Shown piece by piece: positions 46,455 through 56,642 of a stretch of DNA of 64,000 nt. Positions within the stretch are counted from its first letter, which is position 1. Every line of letters begins with the position of its first letter. The DNA is from Anaeramoeba flamelloides. Taxonomy: Eukaryota > Metamonada > Anaeramoebidae. The stretch is from the NCBI GenBank assembly GCA_027625915.1, contig JANTQA010000030.1, forward strand, positions 3,906,001 to 3,970,000. Direction: 5' to 3'. The notes beneath the pieces were generated by a model. That model did no database searches. It was not told where the DNA came from and saw nothing but the letters and a program-made list of their open reading frames with translations. Both the position numbers and the translations under genes were made by a program.

Positions 46455-46745
46455 ATACAATAACAGTTTTATTAATATTATCTTTTTGTATGGGATTTTC
46501 TTTGATTGATCAATTATTAAAAATTTATTGAAAAAATTGACTATTTTTGCAATATCAAAAAAACACGAATAATTTTGATAATCGAGTAGATTGAAAATTT
46601 GTTTGTTGGTTTGATTGCAAATAATATAATGTGTTATTATTTGAAGTTGGTTGATTTCTTCTTTTAATTAATTTTTCTTTTTTTTTTTTTCAGGTTTCTA
46701 TTAAGGTTCCTAATTGAAAAATTATATTTTGCTTTATTGCTCGAA
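46455..46745. mobile_element. Family C element, copy 3 (partial)
   Basis: Same orientation and word order as the copy at 21885: AACAGTTTTATTAATATTATC, TTGATTGATCAATTATTAAA, AAATAATATAATGTGTTATT, TTTCTATTAAGGTTCCTAAT, quoted to family cores. The left terminal repeat is missing. Confidence 0.65.
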
Positions 46746-47084
46746 TGATACTGTACTCTTTTCAAATTATTTTCCATAAATTTGATATATATATTATGTT
46801 TTCAAACTGAAATTATTTAATCTTAAAATAATCAAATAATATTATTTGGTTTTTTAAAAATCCACACAAATTATTACTGCAAATCTATTGAAGCAAAATA
46901 AAAGAAATAATAGTAAATTCATCATGATAAAATTCATTAAATATCTTAAAAAATAACTCCTTGGAAGAAAAGATAAATTAAAATACGAAGGTGAGACACC
47001 ATTTTTATTGAGAACATACTTGGATTTGAAAAAGAAAAGTATGTTCAATGGTTAAAAGAAAAAATCAATTGCTAAAGACAAAAC

Positions 47085-47350
47085 AAACGATTCGACACAA
47101 TAAGAGTTTTTTTAATACTATCTTTTGTTAATGTCCGGTTTTTCTTTGATAGATCAATTATTAAAAATTTTGTTGAAAAAAGTTACTTTTTTTAAGATCC
47201 CTAAAAGAATCTCGCGTATTTCGATAATAAAAGAGATTTAGATTGTTTTTGTTGATTTGATTGGAATAATTTAATAAATTAATGTTAAATTTAATTTGTT
47301 TATTCTTTTAATTAATATTAATTTTAGATTTGAAAAAGATAGAGAATGAA
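47085..47350. mobile_element. Family C element, copy 4 (partial)
   Basis: Contains TTTTTTTAATACTATCTTTT, TTCTTTGATAGATCAATTAT and a body like the other copies, but the right end is more diverged. It lies only about 340 bases after the previous copy in the same orientation. Confidence 0.6.
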
Positions 47351-47600
47351 AAATCGTGATTCATTAATTTTTCTCAATATTGGTATATTAAAAAACACAT
47401 AACTTTATCAAGTTTGTTTTTCAAAATAATAACTAAAATTATCTAAATCTAAAAAAAAATTTTCTTTTTACAATTTTTAAAACAAGAAGAAGCTCCAAAT
47501 TTTCTAATTTTACATTATATGAAAAAAGGTTAAATACATATTTACACTCTGTATTTGATTCAATTATTTGTTAAAAAAAAGAAGAGATAATCGAAAGATA

Positions 47601-48079
47601 CAGTGATCAAAATAATGCGTGCACAACGACTATAATCCGTGTTTCAAAATATTATCCGTGCTTTTTTTTATTCTTATACCAAGGCAATGTCCAATCTACT
47701 ACCCAATATTATACCTAAGTACAAATCAATTTTGAAAGTAAAGGTCTGGTTATTTTCAGTAAAATTTAAATTATTCACGCTATTAGTTGAAAATTTTTCA
47801 TAATATTCTCAATTTTTTTGAAATTTTTTGTTTTTTTGATGATTAAAAATTTTCTAAAAAATTTAACTCAATTTTTTGAGATAAATTTTCCAATTTGATC
47901 CTTCATTTTTAGAATTTCTTTTAAAATAATAGAACTTTAAGAAACCACTACCATATTTTTTTAGGGTTTATTATTGGTTTCTTGGATTGGTTAATGTATA
48001 GGTCAACTATAACAAAAAAACACGCTTTTTATTTTGAAACACGCATTAAATTTTTTGGCACGCTTTATTTTGACTACAG
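47601..48079. mobile_element. Element E, TA-flanked with ~75-base inverted repeats
   Basis: TA at 47599-47600 and 48080-48081. Left end CAGTGATCAAAATAATGCG and right end reversed CTGTAGTCAAAATAAAGCG; the arms share GCGTGTTTCAAAATA-like sequence further in. The C-A-G-T-N-N-T-C-A-A-A-A type end and TA target resemble Tc1/mariner termini. It is 479 bases long, non-coding, and a single copy in the window. Confidence 0.8.
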
Positions 48080-48240
48080 TAATTTGAAAAATTTTTTTAA
48101 TTGAAAAAAAGTAATTTCAAACATAAACAATGTTTTTCTACTTACAACTTTAAAGTAAGAAAAAACCATAAACCCAAAAATCTTTAATTTATCTTCTTTT
48201 TGGAATCACGTTTTTTTTGTATCCCCCTTATTATATTTTT

Positions 48241-48250
48241 CCTATAAAAT
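48241..48250 (+). promoter_or_regulatory. TATA-like box
   Basis: CCTATAAAAT lies about 40 bases before the ATG of the DUF3228-like gene and stands out by context. In such AT-rich DNA TATA-like words are common, so this is only suggestive. Confidence 0.3.
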
Positions 48251-48281
48251 CATTTTTTCTCACGTTTTTTTTAAAAAGCAA

Positions 48282-48884
48282 ATGTCTTCTTTTAACGAAT
48301 TAGAATTATCAACTTTTTGTTATCGACAATTTGATGATCCAAAATACACTGGTTCAAAAATTACCATTTCAAAAGAAAGTTTTATGGAAGCACTCAACAA
48401 AGAATACACTGAACAAAACAAAGTTCTTCAAGACGGTTATGCTCCCTTTTGCAAGCATTTGTTTGTAAAAAATTTTTGCGATTGTCGTGCTGGGCAAATT
48501 GAAATAACAGAAGAAACCAAACCACTTATCCAAACGGAATATGTTGCACGTACCATGGAAGAATTGCCCGTACTTTCGCGTTTTGTCTTATCTTCCCAAG
48601 TAGGCCAATTGGTTCAAAAGGCAACTTTTCTTGATATTATTCTCTATTCACGCGAACAATGCGAAAAGGAAGAAAACAAAAAATATGATCCAAAAATAAA
48701 ATGGTTTGTTGTAAGTGTGAAAGCACAAAACGTCAATTTTGAAACACCAATGAACCCAATTACAATCATGAGAAATGCTCTGGGAATATCTGAAGGTGGA
48801 TCTGGTGTTCAATTAAATAGAGAAAAATATATGGAATCTGTCAAATATTGGAAAAATCATGTTATTGTGAGAAATGATGACTAA
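48282..48884 (+). CDS. DUF3228-like protein
   Basis: A complete single-exon protein of 200 residues. Its central part, GYAPFCKHLFVKNF followed by EYVARTMEELPVLSRFVLSSQ and FLDIILYSREQCEKE, reads like the family of unknown function DUF3228 found in eukaryotes and bacteria; this is recognition by memory of the conserved Y-A-P-F-C-K-H and E-L-P-V-L-S-R blocks, not a search. The tail FETPMNPITIMRNALGISEGGSG is also regular, non-low-complexity sequence. No signal peptide or membrane segment. The codon use and lack of homopolymer-encoded runs support a real gene. The ATG follows a TATA-like box. No function is known. Confidence 0.8.
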   Translation: MSSFNELELSTFCYRQFDDPKYTGSKITISKESFMEALNKEYTEQNKVLQDGYAPFCKHLFVKNFCDCRAGQIEITEETKPLIQTEYVARTMEELPVLSRFVLSSQVGQLVQKATFLDIILYSREQCEKEENKKYDPKIKWFVVSVKAQNVNFETPMNPITIMRNALGISEGGSGVQLNREKYMESVKYWKNHVIVRNDD

Positions 48885-49204
48885 GTTCCCTTTTTTTTTT
48901 GAATTGGCCAAGCCTTTTTTGGATTTTTTCCTTCAAAAAAAAAAAAAGCATAAATTATTTGTTCTTTTTGTTCAATTAAAAACTAATAGTTCAGTATTGT
49001 TAATCAGCACTAATACTTTTTCAATTTTTTTTTTTTTTTTTTTTCAGTATGACTATTTTTAAGCCAATTTCCCAACAGCAAAATGGTTAAGTGTACACAG
49101 GTAATTTGTTTTTTTTTTTCACATGAGATTGGTTTTATCAATTAGGAGGGTTTCATCTGAAGAACAAAATGGTTTTTTCAAATTTATTTAGCCGTTCGTG
49201 AAAA

Positions 49205-49590
49205 AAATGAAACACGGTTTTTAATGAGTAACCTTTATAGAAACCTGAAAACAAAAAGTAAAATCAATGAAAAGAAGAAAAAGATTAACTTCAAATAATA
49301 ATTCGTTCATTTATTTTCAATCAAATCAACAAAAATAAAATTTGAATCTACTTGATTAAAGAATTTTACGTGAGTTTTATGGAGATCGCAAAAATAGTCA
49401 ATTTTTTCAGAACAATTTTAATAATTGATCAACCAAAGAAAAGCCCATACGAAAAGATAGTATTAAAAAAACTGTTAATGTGGGGAATTCTTCATTTTGT
49501 CTTTATTTCTTTATTCTTTTATTAATTGATCTTAATTTTGAATTATCAGTAAATATTCCCAATTAAAAAACGTGTTTGGCTTTTTTTCTC
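49205..49590. mobile_element. Family C element, most complete copy
   Basis: Inverted relative to copies 1, 3 and 4. Ends AAACACGGTTTTTAATGAG on the left and, reversed, CAAACACGTTTTTTAATTGG on the right. Internal words match the other copies in reverse (TTGATCAACCAAAGAAAAGC, AACTTCAAATAATAATTCG). It lies about 320 bases after the DUF3228-like stop codon and has no coding capacity. Confidence 0.75.
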
Positions 49591-50154
49591 TATTTCACTT
49601 TTTTTCCAGAACGGTAATTATTTTTTTTTTTGAATCATTTTATTGTATAATTGTTATTATGTCTTGGGAATATTTTGAACAAAAAGGAGATTTTACTAAT
49701 TTATGCATACTATATTTTGTGTTGAATTTAAATATTGGTTTGCAAATAACCTTTATTTAGTTATTATTATTGGAATCTGAAAGAAAAGATTGGCACTCTC
49801 AAGGAACAATTTTATTTCTTTAAAATAAAATAAAAAATCTACATAAGATTAAAATTTAGAACAAATTACACAAAAATTTCGGTTTATTACAAATCTAATA
49901 ATAAGGTGATTTGTTTCTAGAGGGCCTCGTATTGTTTTCAAAAAAAAAAACAAAATTAATAATGTTTTTATTTTTAGTTTAATTTTGAAGTTGGTGTTAA
50001 TTTCACAAAATATATCTGTGTTTTTTTTTTTGTAAATTCATATTGTATTAAAATTTTTGATCAATAACTGTTTTCTTAAGGTTTCAATAAAATTTTAAAA
50101 AAGTACTTTTTTTTTTTTTTTATTTTGAAGGGGGGGAATCAATTTACTCTTACA

Positions 50155-50260
50155 GCCGTTAGGTTTTTTTAATTTAAGAAATAAACCTGAAATTTCTTTA
50201 ATTTTCTGTTTATTTCTTAAAATATGGAAAGGCTTGACACGCTACGGCACTTTCCTAATT
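50155..50260. repeat. Family D repeat, short copy
   Basis: CGTTAGGTTTTTTTAATTTAAG, quoted to its core, followed by its complement-like partner and GACACGCTACGGCAC, the inverted form of the family edge motif. Confidence 0.55.
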
Positions 50261-50624
50261 TCTAAATTTTTGTTTAGAAATTTCAATAAAGAATCATAAT
50301 TCTCATATCATTAAACAATGATAAAATTAATAATGAGTCTTCATATCAAATAATATCAAAGATTCTATTCTTATTATTTTTTTTAATTTGAATTAAATCT
50401 TTAATCCAAATTATTCGATTTTCTTTATAGAGTGGTCAGTCCCATAAAAAATGATCGATATCTTCAATGATTTCTAGGTTAAAATATTTTTTTGCATAAA
50501 TTACAATTTTTTTTTTTTTTTGTTTTATTCTTTTCATAAACGTAAGAATATCTATTTAGATAATTTGTGAAATTTCTTAGTTTTAAGATGGAAGTATGGG
50601 CCTTCCATTTTGAATATTTTTTGT

Positions 50625-50805
50625 CGTTAGGTTTTTTTTTAATTTAGGAAATAAATAGAAAATTTTATAAATTTTCTATTTATTTCTTAAATTAAAAAAA
50701 AAAACCTCTGTTAGCTTTTACAACAATCAAAAGAATTGAGTAAAATCTTGGATTTTTCTCTATTTGTTTGAATTTTGGAAAAAGCCAGGCACTTGGCAAC
50801 ACGAA
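50625..50805. repeat. Family D repeat inside the LINE
   Basis: GTCGTTAGGTTTTTTTTTAA and its near-inverse face each other across about 30 bases, followed by AAAGCCAGGCACTTGGCAAC, an edge motif. It splits the C-terminal part of the decayed LINE and is therefore younger than it. Confidence 0.55.
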
Positions 50806-51419
50806 TGTTTGTTTATATTGTTATTGTATCTAATAATTTTTAAATGTTCCTGGACTTTCCACCCAATGCTATTTATTATTAAGTTTTCTCTAAATTGATT
50901 AAGATTTGCATTTAGCAATTTTAAATTTTCTGCTTTCCAATTAATATTTTCCTTGTCTTTTTTGGAAAATTTTAAATTTTTTGATATGTGTTCAAAACTA
51001 AGAATTTATAATTTATTTTTGAGTTTAAATCTTATTTTATATTGAAATTCTTACTTGATCTATTTTTGCCTCGGTTTTATAAATTATTCTGGGAGGGTGT
51101 GGATTAAGTTTTAAAAATTTTTTGTGACTTTTTTATTTATCCAAACTTCTATCAAGTTGAAATTATTTTGGGTTAGATTAAAAATAACTAACCTATAAAA
51201 TAACTGGATAATATATATAAACTATTTTTCATAAATTTTGATTCACTTTATAGTGTTAATGGAAGTTTTTTTGAAGGTTTATTTCAATATTCTTTACAAA
51301 AAATATTCTCAACTTTTTGGATCAGAATCATTTTTTCTAATTTTGCAAATTGTAGTTTTGCTTTTTCAAATTTTTGTATTTCTTTTGTATTTCTTTTGTT
51401 TTTCTTTTGTTTTTCTTTT

Positions 51420-51424
51420 TCTTT

Positions 51425-51490
<66 letters not shown>
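51420..51490. repeat. Long poly-T tract
   Basis: About 70 bases almost purely T, with an uninterrupted run of over 50. It is the longest homopolymer in the window. It lies within the minus-strand LINE, so on the LINE's coding strand it reads as poly-A, and could be the tail of an insert. Confidence 0.9.
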
Positions 51491-51494
<4 letters not shown>

Positions 51495-51860
51495 AAAGAT
51501 CATGTGGAAAAAAAAAAGAGATCTTCGAAAAGACAAATAATCACTAAGAAAATTGAGACTATGTAATGTCTTTGAAAATGGATTTAATTATTCATAAAAA
51601 ATCTTGTTGTTCAACTTTTTTTCAGTGAAAGTTCAGTAATAAAAAATGGGTAATGCTCATTTCAAAAATTGTGACTCACTTTTTTTTAGTTTTTGGTTTT
51701 ATTTTTTTTAAATTTTTAATATATCAGGCTTTTATAGATTTAGAATGGCTTAAAAGAGAATTACAAATCATATTTAGTTATTAATTGTTCTTGAATACTA
51801 AACGATAATTTATTTTTTTCAATTTATTATTTCAGGTGAGTCAGAATTTTTGAAAAGCGT

Positions 51861-51887
51861 TTATATATATATATATATATATATATC
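51861..51887. repeat. TA microsatellite
   Basis: About 13 TA units, located near the inner edge of the T-rich insert in the LINE. Confidence 0.9.
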
Positions 51888-52735
51888 GATTTAAACATTT
51901 GTGATTTTACTCTATTGCCTATTTTTTGTTGATTAAAAATCATTTTGATTTTTTAAAATTTGCTTTAACTTTTTTAAAGTTTTTTTTTAAATGTTTTTCT
52001 TTTTCAAGTCAAATTCCTAAATACTTTATTTTGGATAATGATTTGATTTTAGAGTTTTATCCTTATTGGGGTTCATTCCAAATTCTGGAATAATTTTAAA
52101 AATTGATATTAATTTTTTGTCAATTTCTGAAATTGGTCCTTCTATTATTAAAATCTAACCATCTGTAGATGTTTGAAAATGATAGAATATACCTTTTCTT
52201 TTTTTAATTAAAAAATGGCTGATAAATACAAACATTGAGGGAGAAAGGAGAAGAGTTTTTTATGGATAAAATTCTATTCCTTCTTTTTTATAATATTTTT
52301 GTAGCCAAATTTTGATTTTTTGATTTTTAATATATTTATTGAGAGTGTAGTGAACAAGTATATGACTAATTGTGTCAAAGCATTTTTTTTATATCAATTT
52401 TAACAATAAAAAATTCTTTATTTTTATATTTTTTGTTAAGTTTATTAAGTTCGAATAGTAAATTTTATCAAGTTCAAATAGTAAATTTAAAAAATAACTT
52501 TTTTAAGTTTCCAAAAGAGTAATTTTCTGATATCATTTTTAAGGGCCAATTACTTGTGGTCCAATACCCACATAGTGTGAAATATGAATATTTCATAAGT
52601 CTCTTAATTTGTCTTTTCATTAATTTTTCTTTGTTCTATTGGAAATTTACTTTTTTTTTTTTGTTTTGTTTTTTAATATGGTATAGTAGATAAATTATTA
52701 AAAGCCTTATATGTGTGTTATGTTTTTCCTTTAGT

Positions 52736-52898
52736 AATACTTAAATAATATAGAGGGTGAAAATTTTCACCTCTGTTTCCTGATTTCCCTTTAAAATAAT
52801 GTGAGATCACAAATCAACTTGCTTCTTTGCAAACACTATTTGTAAAAGAAAAATAATGAAACTAAAGTGAAATTTTTTCCCCATTTATTATGTAGACA
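52736..52898. mobile_element. MITE family F, copy 1 (degenerate)
   Basis: Inverted ends share GGGTGAAAATTTTCACCTCTG on the left (core) and the inverse of AAAGTGAAATTTTTTCCCCA on the right, and the centre contains GATTTCCCTTTAAAATAATG as in copy 2. The outer boundaries are weak. Confidence 0.5.
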
Positions 52899-53694
52899 TG
52901 TCTATCATTTTTTCGGGTTGTTTTTTAAATCTTAAATCGGTTTGTGAATGTCAAGTGGAAAAAATTGATTTTTTTGTTACATTTCGGGTTGTTCTAAAAG
53001 TATATCATTTAAGAAATCTATTAATTTTGAATAAAAATAGAATAAAAAGTGAATTATTTGAATTGATAATTTACTACTATTTTTTTTGAATTAAATACCT
53101 TTTTCATTATGTTGTGATATTTATAATACGAAAAAAACTTGAAAAGTGGGTTATATCCATTACAATCCATTCTATATTTGTTTTCTATAAAGGGAATAAT
53201 CTCTTTTAAATTTTTTTACCTAAATTTAATAGGGATTGAGAAAATTTTTTGCCAATTACTTAGATTAAAAAAACCTGTTTATTTCAATATTAGGTATATT
53301 TCTAGATTAGGTATCCATATTAAAAAATTGGTCAAAAAAAAATAATATAGGCGAGCACTTTCAAAAAACCAAAAAATTTCAACATTATGATCTTATCACA
53401 CCAGCAAAGAATCATCAACAAATATACCTGGATTTTAAATATTGAAGATTTATTGTTTTCAAGGGAAAAATTGAAGAGACAAATTCAGGTAAATTTAAAT
53501 TAACAAAATATTTTGTATTTGTTCTTTTTTTGTTCTGTTTTTACTCGGTTTTTTATTAAGAAAATTACTTAAAACTATTTAAAACATTTTCTTTTCCCTG
53601 ATGGTCTGTGACAATTTGTGTACAAAAGGCCCTCTTTTAGAATAAAACAATATACTATAAATCAAAAAAGATAAAAAAAGTGAGTTTTCGACTA

Positions 53695-53857
53695 CTGGTA
53701 TTTGAATAAAAAACGGGAAAAATTTACGCTTCATTTTCAATTTCCCTTTAATCTAGAGACCACAAACCTCAACCTACTTTGTTTGAGAATTCAATTTATA
53801 AAATAAAAATATGGTAACTGAAGTGAAAATTTTTCACATTTATAATTTATATACCAG
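53695..53857. mobile_element. MITE family F, copy 2 (TA-flanked)
   Basis: 163 bases, TA at both sides. Left CTGGTATTTGAATAAAAAAC and right reversed CTGGTATATAAATTATAAAT; both continue into AAAATTT-CACTTCA-type sequence. It has no coding capacity. Confidence 0.75.
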
Positions 53858-54542
53858 TATTATAAATTTCAAATCACATTAAAAACCATTTCTAAAATAC
53901 CTTTTTATGCTTAAGGTCTAGAAATTAAAACCAATTTACCCTTTTTATCTTTCTATTTTTCTTTTTTCCTTTTCAAAAATTTTTCTATTTTTTTTCATCT
54001 TTCTTCGAATAATATAGATTTTCTATTGTATATTTTATCTCTTCAAAACCCACTATTGATGAAAACAGTGTTTACAATTATTGACAAATGACTCAATAAC
54101 AATCAATCCTTTGACAATTATCCTCTTTCAAAAAATCGAAAAAAAATAGTTGACTTTGTTAAAAGGTAACGAAATGACAAACAGCTACCAAAAGTATTTC
54201 TTTTGAGTAATTTTGTAAATGATTTTCTCTCTTACAATAAATTTTTGGAGTAAAAAAAATTAAATCAATAAAGTAAAAAAAGTGTGATTATCAAAACAGA
54301 ATATTTCATTACTCTGACCAAACTTAAATGTTAATTTTCAACTGGACTCTATCTCATGAATTAAAGAAATGTTAAAATTGATTTATTTAAAAAAATGTTC
54401 AAAATTTTGAATCAAACCAAAGTAAAATTGTAACAAAACAAAATGAATTCCTTTTAAATAGTTAGTGTTCTTTTTACACTTATAAGAGTTTTTTTAAGAG
54501 AAAAAAAGTATCTTGAACATTTTTTTACTTTTACTTTTTGAT

Positions 54543-56642
54543 ATGTCTTTTATTGAACAACAATTAATCTTGAGTCAAACTCACACTTTTACCACATGGT
54601 GTAATTTTCAACTTGGTAAAGAGATAGATCTTGAACAAGATTTTAAGTCAGGGGCTAATTTGATTTCTTTACTTGAAAAAATCACAGACTTTCAAGCCAA
54701 AAATTTCCATCCAGAACCAAAATCAGAAAAAGAAATGAAAGAAAATCTTCAAATTGTATTTAAATTTATGGAAGACAAAGGAATTGAATTAACAACTTAT
54801 AGCATCCAAGGTAATTTAAATTCTTTTTTTTTACTTGTTTTTTTTTTTTTTTTTTTTGATTTCTTTTGTTTTGTTCCTTTAACGAAACTCGCAAAAGCTT
54901 TTCAAAAATATTTTTTATATTAAATTTTTTTTTCTCCTTTCTCTTCTCCACAAACCAACAAAAACCGGAAAAACAAACCCCCAACAATAGAAATATTTGA
55001 AGGAAAGCTTGAACCGATTCTCGATCTTCTTTGGGATTTAGTGCAGCGATTCCTAATTGACAAAATTAGCTTTGAAGGAATGAAGTCACAGAAGGCGCTG
55101 CTTTCATGGTGCCAAAAGCAAGTTAACGATTATGAGACAGTCGACATTGAAGAATTTGCGTCTTCATGGGCTGACGGTATGGGCTTTTGTTCCCTGATTC
55201 ATAAATTTAAACCAGAGCTTATCGAGAATTACAATTTCCTCAATGTGAATAACAAAATTGAAAATTTGAATCTTGCATTTAACATTGCAAAAGAGAAACT
55301 TAATATCCCCAAGCTGCTCAAGGCTGAGGAGCTAATTGAGAGCAACAACCTAAATGAGAAGTGTGTTCTCCTTTATCTTGTGGAACTTTACAGAGTCTTT
55401 TCGAAAGGAGTAACCACAACAGACATCAACAAAAAGGAAGGAGAAAAAAATGATGTTGTTGTCGGGTACGTACCCGGTGTCTTTGATTTATTCCACACCG
55501 GGCATAAGACATTTTTAAATAAGGCACACAGCCTATGCGATCGACTGATCGTTGGCGTGCACACAGATCAATTCGTCACGGCTTATAAAAGAAAGCCCCA
55601 CCATGATCAAAACACGAGAAAGCAAAACATCTCGAAGAACATGAATTACCGAGAAGAAGATATTATCTTTGTCGGCAATGTTCATCTGGATGTTGTCAAA
55701 AAATACAAGGTCAACAAATTTATCCATGGTAACGATTGGGAAATCAATTCATATAAAAAGCAAATTAGATATTACGAAGACGGGCTAGACAAAATGGGCG
55801 TAACTGTTGAAATTGTTCCATACACAAAGGGGATTAGCACATCCAAATTAATTAGTAAAGAAATTCCAAATGTGATCCAATATAAAAGATATTTTTTCGA
55901 TCTGGATAATACTTTGTTAATTAATAAAAAGCCAATGCCCTTTGCACCAGAATTAGTCGACAGGCTGAATAAATTAAATAAAGAGCTTTATGTCATGTCG
56001 AATAATAACAGACACACGCCAATAGATGTCTATAACATGCTGAAGAATGCAGGTATCAACATTCCCAAGGAAAATGTCATTACTTCACTAAAACACGTGT
56101 ACAACTTTTTAGATACCAACTATAAGAATAAAAATGTTTTCGTTTGGGGAACCGAAAAGTCAATTGCTTGGCTGAAGGACAGAAACATCAATGTAATATC
56201 CATCAAGCAATTGACTGAAAAATCCAAAATCGATATTGTAGTTGTGCTTTACAGAAACGACTACCATTACAACGAACTAGTATCGCTTTGTAACTTATGT
56301 AAACAACACCCCTACATCTGCGGTAACAAAGACCTTACTTACCCAGACAAATTTGATGTCTTGCCAGACACAGGCATTGTCATCCATTTAATCAATAAAT
56401 GTACAAATAAAAAACCAATATTTGTTTGTGGTAAGCCCAACCCAGATATGATCCCATTACATTTAAAACCCAATTCAATAATGATCGGCGATAATCCATT
56501 AACAGATAAAATTTTTGCCATTAATTTAAATATACCTTTCATTTTTGTTTCAAATAAATGGAAAGAAGCTGAAATGACTCATTTAGGTGTAATGATCGAT
56601 TATTTGAAATTGAACGAAGAAATGAATTTAAATATTCTTTAA
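54543..56642 (+). CDS. Tandem CH domain - cytidylyltransferase - HAD phosphatase fusion
   Basis: Exons 54543-54810 and 54991-56642, GT-AG intron of 180 bases, 639 residues in one frame. Residues 9-115 and 125-228 are two calponin-homology domains as in the actin-binding region of alpha-actinin and filamin (FKSGANLISLLEKIT, then ILDLLWDLVQRF; second domain LLSWCQKQV, FASSWADGMGFCSLIHKFKP). Residues 245-385 are a nucleotidyltransferase of the glycerol-3-phosphate cytidylyltransferase type: GVFDLFHTGH with HxGH at 258-261, HGNDWE, and the signature GISTSKLI around 370-377. Residues 390-635 are a HAD hydrolase of the NagD/p-nitrophenylphosphatase class: DLDNT at 393-397, VMSNNN, Lys in TSLKH, GKPNP at 570-574 and GDNPLTD at 589-595. 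All catalytic motifs look intact. Likely an enzyme that makes a CDP-activated small alcohol or removes its phosphate, tethered to actin; substrate unknown. The first ATG is chosen; the frame upstream has only a TTG. Confidence 0.92.

Larger units (their letters stand above)
45162..48281. other. Intergenic region with MITEs C and E
   Basis: Divergent promoter space between CDC14 and the DUF3228-like gene. No gene seen. Two partial family C copies (about 46455-46745 and 47085-47350) and the TA-flanked element E (47601-48079) occupy much of the right half. Around 45960-45995 there is an imperfect AAT/ATA microsatellite. Confidence 0.55.
50260..52560 (-). mobile_element. Decayed LINE, minus strand, interrupted
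   Basis: Read on the minus strand, pieces translate to non-LTR reverse-transcriptase sequence: FDTISHILVHYTLNKYIKNQ (motif A region), LLLSPSMFVFIS where G-x-P-L-S-P-x-L-F-x-I is expected, and TDG followed by ILIIEGPISEIDKKL after the degraded YADD box. Further on come NPNKDKTLKSNHYPK, NLKLLNANLNQFREN, NSIGWKVQEHLKII and EDIDHFLWD*PLYKENR, the C-terminal zinc-knuckle region with the Cys codon turned to TGA. Many stops and shifts make it dead. A T-rich insert (about 51400-51870) and a family D repeat (about 50625-50805) interrupt it. It is a different copy, and in the opposite direction, to the LINE at 22250. Confidence 0.75.
48885..54542. other. Intergenic region dominated by transposon relics
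   Basis: Holds a family C element (about 49205-49590), two family D repeats, a decayed minus-strand LINE (about 50260-52560) with an inserted T-rich segment, family F copies 1 and 2, an AT microsatellite at about 51861-51887, and the upstream region of the CH-cytidylyltransferase gene. No host gene is supported. Confidence 0.6.

Noticed and set aside
51238-51540. 100-codon plus-strand frame with a long Phe run
   Set aside because: The Phe run is the poly-T tract and the flank is antisense LINE sequence.
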